Assembly: GCA_003242275.1 (NCBI GenBank)
Contig: QGUX01000130.1
Coordinates: 1-9,306 of the forward strand
Reading direction: 5' to 3'
DNA: 9,306 bases
Source of the DNA: Pseudomonadota bacterium
GTDB taxonomy: Bacteria > Pseudomonadota > Gammaproteobacteria > Steroidobacterales > Steroidobacteraceae
Part shown: piece by piece, positions 1 through 5,865 of the stretch
Layout of the letters: the number at the start of each line of letters is the position of its first letter
Numbering within the stretch: the stretch's first letter is position 1
Program-made: the position numbers and the translations under genes
Notes under the pieces: model-generated
What the model was told of the DNA's origin: nothing
Databases searched by the model: none
Seen by the model: the letters and a program-made list of their open reading frames with translations, nothing else

Positions 1-50
1 CTGACCTTCCCCCTTCCAGAACCCCCAAACCCAACGCGGGCGTTTCAGTC

Positions 51-78
51 GCCCGGCCCCCCCCTCGACCAGCCGGGC
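51..78 (-). terminator. GC-rich hairpin after the aminotransferase gene (possible terminator)
   Basis: GCCCGGC at 51-57 and GCCGGGC at 72-78 form a perfect 7-bp inverted repeat with a 14-nt loop. It lies about 20 bp downstream of the aminotransferase stop codon when read on the minus strand. No T-run follows on that strand, so it is not a classical intrinsic terminator. It could be a weak 3' stabilising hairpin or chance pairing in GC-rich DNA. Nothing else recognisable lies in bases 1-96. Confidence 0.3.
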
Positions 79-96
79 CACCCGACCCGCCGGCGC

Positions 97-1191
97 TTAG
101 GCCCCTCCCGCATCCTCCGCCGCCAGCGCCAGCCGCCGGATCCCCTCATCCAGCTGCTCCGGCGTCAGCGCACAGAACGGCAGCCTCAGGAACCGCTCGC
201 CACCGCCGCTCGGGAAGAATGCCAGCCCGTCCGCCAGGTTCAGGTTGTACTTGGTCGCTGCGGCGCGCACGGCGGTGGTCGAAGTCCCCTCCGGGAGCGT
301 CACCGACAGGAAGAACCCGCCATCCGGCCGCGTGGCCACCGCGTCGGGCATGTGCTTGTCGATGGCCGCCAGCGTGGCCTCCAGGCGCGGCGCATACAGC
401 TTCTTCAGCCGCTCGATCTGCGGGCCCAGCTTGCCTTCGGCGCACCACTCGGCGGTCACGCCGTGGGCGAAGTAGCCCGGCGAGATGTAGGTGTCCTCGG
501 CGGTCTTGCCGATCTTCGCCAGCTTCGCCGGCTCGCCGATCATGAAGCCGGCGCGCACGCCGGGGGCGATCAGCTTGGTGAACGAGCTCATGTGCAGCAC
601 GCGCTCGGGCGCCAGCGAATACAGCGTGGGCTCGTCCTTGCCGCGGTAGCGCAGCAGGCGGTAGGGGGCATCCTCCAGCAACAGGAAGCCGTATTTCTCG
701 GCGAGCTCGATCAGTCGCTGGCGCTTGGCCAGCGAGCAGGTGGCGCCGGAGGGGTTCTGGAAGTCCGGGATCACGTAGAACAGCTTCGGCACGCGCTGCT
801 CGAGCATCTTCTCCAGCGCGTCGATGTCCGGGCCGTCGGCCTGCAGCGGCACGCCTTCCACTTCCATGCCGTTGCGGCGGAACAGGGTGATGGCGCGGTC
901 GTAGCTGGGCGACTCGGTGTACACCAGGTCGCCGCGCGAGAGCAGGCCGATGCACAGGAACTCGACCAGCTCCAGCGAGCCATTGCCCACCAGCACGCGG
1001 TCGCTGCTCACGCCCTGCCACTGGGCCAGCCAGTCGCGGAAGGAGGCGAGGCCGGCGGCGGGGCCGTACTGCAGCACGGCCACGGCCTGCTTCTCGAGCA
1101 CTTTGCGGGCGGCTTCGGCCAGTTCCGCTTCGGGGAAGGACTCGTTCGCGGGCACGCCGCGGGTGAAGTTGATCGGCTCGAGGGCTGACAT
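97..1191 (-). CDS. PLP-dependent aminotransferase, class I/II (2-aminoadipate transaminase / MocR-domain type)
   Basis: Fold-type I PLP-dependent aminotransferase of 364 residues, expected to be cytosolic and to transfer an amino group between an amino acid and a 2-oxoacid. The sequence resembles the LysN/ARO8 branch and the catalytic half of MocR regulators, but has no N-terminal HTH domain. Visible motifs, numbered from the chosen start: LQYGPAAGL near 40-48, the PLP-contacting Asn in DFQNPSG (N146), the Asp and Tyr of EDAPYR (D174, Y177), the Schiff-base Lys in SSFTKLIAPGVRAGF (K206), and a C-terminal FLRLPF whose Arg (R336) would bind the substrate carboxylate. The start at 1191 begins the conserved region (MSALEPINFTRG). 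The upstream ATG at 1257 overlaps a -10-like hexamer and would add 22 residues without family character. The gene is divergent from the TraB/GumN gene. The substrate cannot be told from sequence; 2-aminoadipate, aromatic or branched-chain substrates are all possible. Confidence 0.9.
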   Translation of the reverse strand: MSALEPINFTRGVPANESFPEAELAEAARKVLEKQAVAVLQYGPAAGLASFRDWLAQWQGVSSDRVLVGNGSLELVEFLCIGLLSRGDLVYTESPSYDRAITLFRRNGMEVEGVPLQADGPDIDALEKMLEQRVPKLFYVIPDFQNPSGATCSLAKRQRLIELAEKYGFLLLEDAPYRLLRYRGKDEPTLYSLAPERVLHMSSFTKLIAPGVRAGFMIGEPAKLAKIGKTAEDTYISPGYFAHGVTAEWCAEGKLGPQIERLKKLYAPRLEATLAAIDKHMPDAVATRPDGGFFLSVTLPEGTSTTAVRAAATKYNLNLADGLAFFPSGGGERFLRLPFCALTPEQLDEGIRRLALAAEDAGGA

Positions 1192-1255
1192 GGGTTGGAT
1201 TCCCGGGGAAAAGGTAAGGATCTGGTTGGATGGGAGGGCCTTGCGGGCGGGGCGC

Positions 1256-1261
1256 ATTCTA
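1256..1261 (-). promoter_or_regulatory. Possible -10 element for the aminotransferase gene
   Basis: On the minus strand this reads TAGAAT, five of six matches to the sigma-70 -10 consensus. A transcript from it would begin near 1249, giving a leader of about 60 nt before the ATG at 1191 and excluding the alternative ATG at 1257. No good -35 hexamer is visible at 16-18 bp spacing; the best is TGGCTG at 1279-1284, which is poor. Confidence 0.3.
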
Positions 1262-1326
1262 TGGAAATCCGCCGGTTACAGCCATCGCCCCCTGGGTTAA
1301 CCTCGTCGCGGTTCCACCACTGCACC

Positions 1327-1332
1327 AGGGGA
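1327..1332 (+). promoter_or_regulatory. Shine-Dalgarno fixing the start of the TraB/GumN gene
   Basis: AGGGGA lies 8 nt upstream of the ATG at 1341. It supports that start over the in-frame ATG at 1230, which would place 37 residues ahead of an otherwise well-formed signal peptide. Confidence 0.6.
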
Positions 1333-1340
1333 TATCCGGC

Positions 1341-2288
1341 ATGGACAGCGACCGCCCTTCCCGCACCTCGTGCCGCCGTCGGAGGGCCCTGGGAAGCCTG
1401 CTGTCGCTGCTGCTGGGCCTGCTGGCCGCCGGCGCCCCGGCGCGGGCCGGGGCGGAGCCGCCCATGTGGGTGGTCCGGGACGCGGATTCCACCATCTACC
1501 TCTTCGGCACCGCCCACCTGCTGGATCCGTCCATCCCGTGGAAGACGGACCGGGTGCAGAAGGCGCTGGATGAGGCCACCCAGCTCTGGGTGGAGGTGGC
1601 CCTCCCGCCGGGCGGGGAGCTGGCACTGAGCATGGCCATGCTGCGTCGCGCCCTCTCGGACAAGCCGCTGTCGAGCCTTCTGACCGAAGCGGAACAGGCA
1701 CGGCTGCGCCAGCTGCTCTCCCGCCTGCCGGACGGGGCGGCGATGGGCATGATCATCGAATCCACCCGTCCCTGGTTCGCCACCATCACCCTGGGCACGG
1801 CGCCGCTGCTGGCGGCGGGCTACGAGTCCGCCTCGGGCGCGGACATGGTGCTGATGCGCGTGGCGCGGGAGCAGGGCGACGAGGTGCTGGGGCTGGAGAC
1901 CGCCGAGCAGCAGATCGAGTGGCTGGCCTCGGCGCCGGAGGACGAACAGCTGGCCGCGCTGAAGAAGCTGCTGGCGGTGCCGGAGGAGGAGTTCGACGCC
2001 TCCATCCGCGAGATGGACGAGGCGGTGCGTGCGTGGATGAAGGGCGACGCGAAGCCGCTGGAGAAGCAGGCGCTGGAATGGCGCCGCGGTGATGACGTGG
2101 CGCTCTCGGCAGCCACGTCCTACGAGCTGATGATCGTCCGCCGCAACGAGAACTGGGCGGAGCAGATCGAGAAGCTGCTGGCCGGTTCGGGTGTGGCGTT
2201 CAACGCCGTGGGCGCGGGCCACCTGGTGGGCCCGGACAGCCTGCAGGAGAAATTGAAGGCGCGCGGCATCCGCGCCGAGCCTTACTGA
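1341..2288 (+). CDS. TraB/GumN family protein, exported
   Basis: A 315-residue protein with an arginine-rich N-terminus (about 7-15), a hydrophobic core (about 17-31) and a likely signal-peptidase site after APARA (about residue 36), so it is probably periplasmic. The mature part starts with MWVVRDADSTIYLFGTAHLL. Its GTAH (56-59), an Arg/Asn pair in IVRRNENW (about 265-272) and a second GAGHL motif (291-295) are hallmarks of the TraB/GumN (PF01963) superfamily. Those His and Glu motifs resemble the metal-binding sites of Tiki-type proteases, so a metal-dependent hydrolase role is conceivable but unproven for bacterial members. The length suits a single TraB domain. It is divergent from the aminotransferase (149 bp between starts) and converges on pyrD with a 27-bp gap. 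It is not in a xanthan (gum) cluster, so the GumN name carries no exopolysaccharide meaning here. Confidence 0.88.
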   Translation: MDSDRPSRTSCRRRRALGSLLSLLLGLLAAGAPARAGAEPPMWVVRDADSTIYLFGTAHLLDPSIPWKTDRVQKALDEATQLWVEVALPPGGELALSMAMLRRALSDKPLSSLLTEAEQARLRQLLSRLPDGAAMGMIIESTRPWFATITLGTAPLLAAGYESASGADMVLMRVAREQGDEVLGLETAEQQIEWLASAPEDEQLAALKKLLAVPEEEFDASIREMDEAVRAWMKGDAKPLEKQALEWRRGDDVALSAATSYELMIVRRNENWAEQIEKLLAGSGVAFNAVGAGHLVGPDSLQEKLKARGIRAEPY

Positions 2289-2289
2289 A

Positions 2290-2302
2290 CCGGCACTGCC
2301 GG
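2290..2302. terminator. Small GC hairpin between convergent TraB/GumN and pyrD genes
   Basis: CCGGC (2290-2294), a 3-nt loop and GCCGG (2298-2302) form a 5-bp all-GC hairpin in the 27-bp gap between the two converging stop codons. There is no T-run on either side. It may act as a weak bidirectional terminator, or the genes may depend on Rho or on converging transcription. Confidence 0.3.
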
Positions 2303-2315
2303 CAGGCGTCGCGTC

Positions 2316-3305
2316 TCAGCCGGCCGCGGCGCCAGCGATGATTTCGCGGATCGACGCCATGCCGCGCTGCTCGAGGTACGTGGCGATGCCGCGGTTGATC
2401 TTGTGGCACACCAGCGGGTCGTAGAACAGCGCCGTGCCCACGCCCACCGCGGTGGCGCCGGCATGCAGGAATTCCAGTGCGTCATTGGCATCGGTGATGC
2501 CGCCCTGGCCGATGATGGGGATGTCGTGCGGCCGCGCCACCTCGGCCACCTGCGCCACCTTCAGCAGCGCAATCGGCTTGATCGCCGGGCCGGACAGCCC
2601 GCCCTGGCGGTTGCCGATGATGGGCTTGCCGCTCCTCGGGTCGATGGCCATGCCCATCACCGTGTTGATCACCGAGAACGCGTCGGTGCCGGCCTCGATG
2701 CAGCCGCGCGCGTTGGCCTGGATGTCGGTCTGGTTGGGCGAGAGCTTGGTGATCAGCGGCTTCTTCGTGACCTTGCGGCAGGCGGCCACCACGCGCGCGG
2801 ACATCTCGGGCGAGTTGCCGAACTGCACGCCGCCCTCCTTCACGTTGGGGCAGGAGATGTTGATCTCGATGGCGTCGATGGGCGAGTCGTCGAAGCGCGC
2901 GGTGACCTCGATGTACTCCTCCACGGTGGAGCCGGAGACATTGGCGATGAAGCGCGTCTCGGAGAAATCGAGCGTGGGCAGGATGTCGCGCACCACGGCC
3001 TCGACGCCGGGGTTCTGCAGGCCGATAGCGTTCAACATGCCCATGGGCGTCTCGAACACGCGGTGCGGCTTGTTGCCCAGGCGCGGCTGGCCGGTGGTGC
3101 CCTTGAGGCAGATGGCGCCCACGTCACGGTTCGAGAACCCGGCCACGCGGGTGTACTCCTCGCCGAAGCCCACGCAGCCCGACAGCAGCACGATGGGCGA
3201 GGCGAACTTCATGCCGCAGAATTCCAGCTGCAGCGAGGCCGGGGGCGGCTGCCAGTTCGAGGTGATGTCCTGGGAGGTGAGGGGAGCTTCGGGCGCCGCG
3301 TGCAT
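2316..3305 (-). CDS. pyrD: Dihydroorotate dehydrogenase, class 1B-type catalytic subunit
   Basis: FMN-dependent dihydroorotate dehydrogenase of 329 residues, catalysing the fourth step of pyrimidine synthesis (dihydroorotate to orotate) in a TIM barrel. Diagnostic stretches: LSGCVGFGEEY (41-51), the Lys of CLKGTTGQPRLGN (K68), ETPMGMLNAIGLQNPGVE (85-102), NISCPNVKEGG with the catalytic cysteine C152 (149-159), TKLSPN (186-191), INT (213-215), GGLSGPAIKP (235-244) and the FMN-phosphate loop IIGQGGI (264-270). A cysteine base with the NISCPNVKxGG form marks class 1, and the overall pattern is closest to class 1B. Class 2 enzymes, usual in Gammaproteobacteria, use Ser and a membrane-binding N-terminal helix, which is absent. 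Class 1B enzymes normally pair with PyrK; no pyrK is in the window. The protein carries about 20 extra N-terminal residues. The start has no Shine-Dalgarno sequence but a -10-like GATAAT 6 nt upstream. A dihydropyrimidine-dehydrogenase-like role is a less likely alternative. Confidence 0.9.
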   Translation of the reverse strand: MHAAPEAPLTSQDITSNWQPPPASLQLEFCGMKFASPIVLLSGCVGFGEEYTRVAGFSNRDVGAICLKGTTGQPRLGNKPHRVFETPMGMLNAIGLQNPGVEAVVRDILPTLDFSETRFIANVSGSTVEEYIEVTARFDDSPIDAIEINISCPNVKEGGVQFGNSPEMSARVVAACRKVTKKPLITKLSPNQTDIQANARGCIEAGTDAFSVINTVMGMAIDPRSGKPIIGNRQGGLSGPAIKPIALLKVAQVAEVARPHDIPIIGQGGITDANDALEFLHAGATAVGVGTALFYDPLVCHKINRGIATYLEQRGMASIREIIAGAAAG

Positions 3306-3311
3306 GGGGCG

Positions 3312-3317
3312 ATTATC
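3312..3317 (-). promoter_or_regulatory. Possible -10 element placing pyrD transcription at its start codon
   Basis: The minus strand reads GATAAT, five of six matches to the -10 consensus, ending 6 nt before the pyrD ATG at 3305. Initiation at the usual distance would fall on or next to the start codon, giving a leaderless mRNA. This agrees with the lack of a Shine-Dalgarno sequence. The -35 position (about 3335-3340) has no recognisable hexamer. The site is in the 56-bp gap shared with divergent trmL. Confidence 0.35.
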
Positions 3318-3361
3318 GCGCAGAATGGGCCCCCGCGCCTCAGGCGCCGGCCATCCCGACC

Positions 3362-3826
3362 ATGTTCAACGTCATCCTCTACCAGCCTGAAATCCCGCCG
3401 AATACCGGTAATTCCATCCGCCTGTGCGCCAACACGGGCGCGCACCTGCACCTGGTGGCGCCGCTGGGGTTCGACCTGTCCGAACCGCAGTTGAAGCGCG
3501 CGGGGCTGGATTACCACGACCTGGCGCGGGTGACCGTGCACCCGGACCTGGCCGCCTGCCTCGCGGCGCTGGCCGGCCGTCGGCTGTTCGTGATCGAGAC
3601 CGACGGGTCGAAGGGTTACCACGAGGCACACTTCGCGCCGGGGGACTGCTTCCTGTTCGGGCGGGAGACCGTGGGATTGCCGGCCGAGGTCAATGCCCTG
3701 CTGCCGCCGCACGAGCGGCTGCGCATCCCGATGCGGCCGTCGAACCGGAGCCTGAACCTGTCGAATGCGGTGGCGGTGGTGGTGTACGAGGCGTGGCGGC
3801 AGGTGGGGTTCACGGGCGCCGGATGA
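3362..3826 (+). CDS. trmL: tRNA (cytidine(34)/uridine(34)-2'-O)-methyltransferase
   Basis: SPOUT-class methyltransferase of 154 residues, close in length to E. coli TrmL/YibK (157). TrmL uses S-adenosylmethionine to methylate the 2'-hydroxyl of the wobble nucleotide 34 in the two leucine tRNAs with CAA- and UAA-type anticodons. Family motifs: LYQPEIPPNTGNSIRLCANT (6-25), RAGLDYHDL (46-54), the FGRETVGLP knot loop (99-107), and the C-terminal IPMRPSNRSLNLSNAVAVVV (122-141) ending in YEAWRQ. These form the trefoil knot and SAM pocket, so the assignment is firm. The start is the first residue of the family pattern, with no clear Shine-Dalgarno sequence. A 5-bp hairpin (GCGCC at 3335-3339, GGCGC at 3343-3347) lies just upstream. 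The gene is divergent from pyrD and convergent with the barrel-protein gene. Confidence 0.96.
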   Translation: MFNVILYQPEIPPNTGNSIRLCANTGAHLHLVAPLGFDLSEPQLKRAGLDYHDLARVTVHPDLAACLAALAGRRLFVIETDGSKGYHEAHFAPGDCFLFGRETVGLPAEVNALLPPHERLRIPMRPSNRSLNLSNAVAVVVYEAWRQVGFTGAG

Positions 3827-3839
3827 AGGAACGGCCGTC

Positions 3840-3883
3840 CCGGTGCACGGAGACGGCCGCGATAGTCAGCTCTGCTGCACCGG
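3840..3883. terminator. 8-bp inverted repeat between convergent trmL and the barrel-protein gene
   Basis: CCGGTGCA (3840-3847) and TGCACCGG (3876-3883) are perfect complements separated by 28 nt, filling most of the 59-bp gap between two converging stop codons. The heptamer ACGGCCG also occurs twice (3831-3837 and 3853-3859). No T-run follows on either strand. A shared bidirectional transcription-end structure is the simplest reading, but the long loop makes this uncertain. Confidence 0.4.
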
Positions 3884-3885
3884 TG

Positions 3886-4590
3886 TCAGAACGAAACCTT
3901 CAGGCCTGCAGCGATGCGGTCGACGTCGAACTCGTCGCCCAGCGCGGAACGCACGTCGGAAAACTTCGTATAGCCGACACGGATGCCGACGCGCTCGTTG
4001 ATCAACCAGGTAAAGCCGACGCCAAAGAAGATCGTGGTGCCGCTCTCCGAATCGGACTCCGAGGCCGATTCGCCCTGGAGCGAGGCCGTGAATTTGACCT
4101 TGGACTTGCCGAGCATTGCGCCGACACGAGCATCCAGAGAGAAGCGGTCGGAGACAGGTAGCATGCCGAGAAGCGACAGCGCCGGTCCCTTGGCATCCGA
4201 AGTCAGGTCCGAAGAGGCATCCATTGGTCCGCCGCCGTTGTCGACAATACCTTCTGCTTCGTACTTTGCCTTACCTAGGTCTATGTAGGCGGCCTCAACG
4301 GCAAAGTACGGCGAGGCCTGGTAGCCAACAGCGAGTTCGAAGCCGATGTCGGACTTGTCCAGATCAGATTCTCCGTCGAGCACGTTGAATCCAAAGCTCT
4401 CCCAAGTGGCGACCACGAGTTCATCCATGAACGCCTGTTCCTCACCGCCCACGTCCGTGGACGACTGGCCGATAGTGCCCGCCATGTAGAATCCCGGCAC
4501 AGCCGCGGTGGCCATGCTGGCACCACCCAGCATCGTGGTCGCAACGGCAGCAATCGTTGCACCGCGAAGGTTGCGGTTCTTGTTGATCAT
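3886..4590 (-). CDS. Outer-membrane beta-barrel protein (OmpA-like transmembrane domain type)
   Basis: Exported 234-residue protein. A lysine/arginine N-terminus is followed by a hydrophobic stretch (about 10-28) and a signal-peptidase site near SMATAA (29/30). The mature part shows alternating polar and hydrophobic strands rich in aromatic and glycine residues: GFELAVGYQASPYFAVEAAY (83-102) then IDLGKAKY, the strand around 150-170, FFGVGFTWLINERVGIRVGY (188-207), and a final AAGLKVSF. The terminal Phe is the usual signal recognised by the BAM complex. It resembles the eight-stranded OmpA/OMP_b-brl class but lacks a C-terminal peptidoglycan-binding domain. One predicted surface loop (171-184) is a run of Ser, Glu and Asp. 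The start at 4590 is fixed by a GGAG sequence 7 nt upstream and the signal peptide. G+C is clearly lower than in its neighbours. Function is unknown; porin, adhesin or structural roles are all possible. Confidence 0.87.
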   Translation of the reverse strand: MINKNRNLRGATIAAVATTMLGGASMATAAVPGFYMAGTIGQSSTDVGGEEQAFMDELVVATWESFGFNVLDGESDLDKSDIGFELAVGYQASPYFAVEAAYIDLGKAKYEAEGIVDNGGGPMDASSDLTSDAKGPALSLLGMLPVSDRFSLDARVGAMLGKSKVKFTASLQGESASESDSESGTTIFFGVGFTWLINERVGIRVGYTKFSDVRSALGDEFDVDRIAAGLKVSF

Positions 4591-4595
4591 CTGGA

Positions 4596-4603
4596 CTCTC
4601 CTT
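4596..4603 (-). promoter_or_regulatory. Strong Shine-Dalgarno of the beta-barrel gene
   Basis: The minus strand reads AAGGAGAG, with GGAG ending 7 nt before the ATG at 4590. It is the best ribosome-binding site in the window and decides against the much longer upstream in-frame start at 4794. It suggests efficient translation, as expected for an abundant outer-membrane protein. Confidence 0.75.
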
Positions 4604-4802
4604 GTCACGGTTGTTGTTTGTGTTTGCACATCCCTTCGCGCAATCAACCGTAAGGGTCGCGATGTGCGCGCAGAGCATGGTCTCTGGACAAGAGTTTCAG
4701 ATCGAATTTCGGCGAAAGGCGTGGCGCGTGTACCAATCACGCGAAGCAACAATGAGAACCAGCGCCCATTTCCAGTGCAGGATTGCGGAAGCAACAGAAG
4801 AT
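4604..4802 (-). other. Long upstream region of the beta-barrel gene with a 9-bp direct repeat
   Basis: This stretch between gpsA and the barrel gene holds no credible gene and has lower G+C than the surroundings (31 of 60 bases at 4681-4740). It must contain the barrel gene's promoter unless the gene is read through from gpsA. I could not find a convincing -35/-10 pair. A 9-bp direct repeat, GAAGCAACA on the plus strand, occurs at 4743-4751 and 4788-4796, starts 45 bp apart; it could be a regulator site or chance. A small inverted repeat, AGAG-N6-CTCT, lies near 4672-4685. Confidence 0.35.
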
Positions 4803-4825
4803 GCGGACAAAGGACGATCGTCCGC
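4803..4825 (-). terminator. Possible terminator hairpin downstream of gpsA
   Basis: GCGGAC (4803-4808) and GTCCGC (4820-4825) are inverted complements, and within them GGACGATCGTCC (4812-4823) is a perfect 12-bp palindrome. The site is 10 bp past the gpsA stop on the minus strand. Only a short TTT follows the palindrome, so termination strength is doubtful. If it works, it separates the yibN-grxC-secB-gpsA operon from the barrel gene. Confidence 0.35.
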
Positions 4826-4835
4826 AGTTCAAGAA

Positions 4836-5837
4836 CTACTCGAACTCCGCCTGCGGCGGCCGCGACATCAGCTCGCGCATCACCTCGCCCGGATCCGCGC
4901 CATCGAACAGGATGCGGCAGATGGCCTCGCAGATGGGCAGGTCGAGCTGCAGCTTGTGCGCCACCGCGCGCAGCACGCGCGCGGCATGCCAGCCTTCCAC
5001 CACCTGCCCGATCTCACGCATGGCCTCGTCCACCGACAGGCCGCGCGCCAGCGCAAGTCCGCAGCGGCGGTTGCGCGACTGGTCGTCGGTGCAGGTGAGC
5101 ACGAGGTCGCCGAGCCCGGCCAGTCCCATGAAGGTGCGCTCGCGTGCGCCGAGCTTCAGGCCCAGCCGGCGCATCTCGTTCAAGCCGCCGGTGATCAGCG
5201 CCACGCGCATGTTGGCGCCGAAGCCGAGGCCATCGGACAGTCCCGCGCCCACGGCCAGCACGTTCTTCACCGCGCCGCCGATCTCCACGCCGATGATGTC
5301 GGTGGACACATAGGTGCGGAACGAGGGTGAGGCCAGGTCCTCGGCGATGCGCATGGCAAAGGCCTCGTCGGCCGAGGCCACCACCATGGCGGTGGGCAGT
5401 CCCGCGCCGACTTCCCTGGCGAAGGTGGGGCCGGACAGCACGCCCATGGTGGTCGCATCACCGAGCACGGCGCGCGCCACCTGGTGCGGCAGGAGGCCGG
5501 TGTCGCGCTCGAATCCCTTGGTGGCCCAGGCCACCGAGATGGCCGGGGTGAGCCGCGGCTTGAGCTCGGTGAGCAGCCCGCGGAAGCCGCTGCTGGGCAC
5601 GGCCACCACCACGTCGCTGACGCCGGCGAGCGCCTCCTCCAGCGAGTCGGCGATCGACAGGTTGTCCGGGAAGCGCGCATCGGGCAGGTAACGCGCATTG
5701 ACGCGCGCGGCGCGCATGGCGGCGCGCTGCGCGGCGTCGCGGCCCCAGAGGTGGGTGGGCTTGCCGGCGCGCGCGAACTGGATCGCGAGCGCCGTGCCCC
5801 AGGAGCCGCTGCCGAGGACGGCGATCGGCGCGATCAC
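4836..5837 (-). CDS. gpsA: NAD(P)-dependent glycerol-3-phosphate dehydrogenase
   Basis: Cytosolic enzyme of 333 residues reducing dihydroxyacetone phosphate to sn-glycerol 3-phosphate, the backbone for phospholipid synthesis. It has the Rossmann motif GSGSWG (9-14), ATKGFERDTG (105-114) with K107, SGPTFAREV (135-143), the catalytic lysine in GGAVKNVLAVGAG (K191), GLGDLVLTCTDDQSRNRR (241-258) with the substrate-contacting Arg/Asn pair, and GQVVEG (277-282). Length matches the family. The start codon is GTG at 5837. There is no good Shine-Dalgarno sequence, and the gap to the secB stop is 28 bp, so translational coupling is likely. One oddity is G217 in ALITGGLNEM, where E. coli and many bacterial GpsA have Arg (ITRGL). 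It is the last gene of the yibN-grxC-secB-gpsA operon. Confidence 0.97.
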   Translation of the reverse strand: MIAPIAVLGSGSWGTALAIQFARAGKPTHLWGRDAAQRAAMRAARVNARYLPDARFPDNLSIADSLEEALAGVSDVVVAVPSSGFRGLLTELKPRLTPAISVAWATKGFERDTGLLPHQVARAVLGDATTMGVLSGPTFAREVGAGLPTAMVVASADEAFAMRIAEDLASPSFRTYVSTDIIGVEIGGAVKNVLAVGAGLSDGLGFGANMRVALITGGLNEMRRLGLKLGARERTFMGLAGLGDLVLTCTDDQSRNRRCGLALARGLSVDEAMREIGQVVEGWHAARVLRAVAHKLQLDLPICEAICRILFDGADPGEVMRELMSRPPQAEFE

Positions 5838-5865
5838 GGCGAGGCCGGCTGCGGTGGGTGGTGGA

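Noticed and set aside
352..1188. Long open frame on the plus strand opposite the aminotransferase
   Set aside because: Rich in Gln, His, Ala and Gly with no motif, typical of the antisense of GC-biased codons; the minus strand encodes a full PLP enzyme.
1192..1257. Extension of the aminotransferase to the ATG at 1257
   Set aside because: The ATG overlaps a TAGAAT -10-like element and the extra 22 residues do not look like family sequence.
1008..2222. 404-codon minus-strand frame opposite the TraB/GumN gene
   Set aside because: Its end overlaps the aminotransferase in another frame, its composition is Gln/His/Arg-rich, and the plus strand has a signal peptide and TraB motifs.
2403..3494. Long plus-strand frame opposite pyrD
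   Set aside because: Low-complexity His/Gly/Ala/Asp composition, no domain, and it runs through the start of trmL in another frame; pyrD on the minus strand has all catalytic motifs.
4591..4794. Extension of the barrel protein to the ATG at 4794
   Set aside because: It would bury the signal peptide behind 68 residues; the start at 4590 has a strong Shine-Dalgarno sequence and a normal signal peptide.
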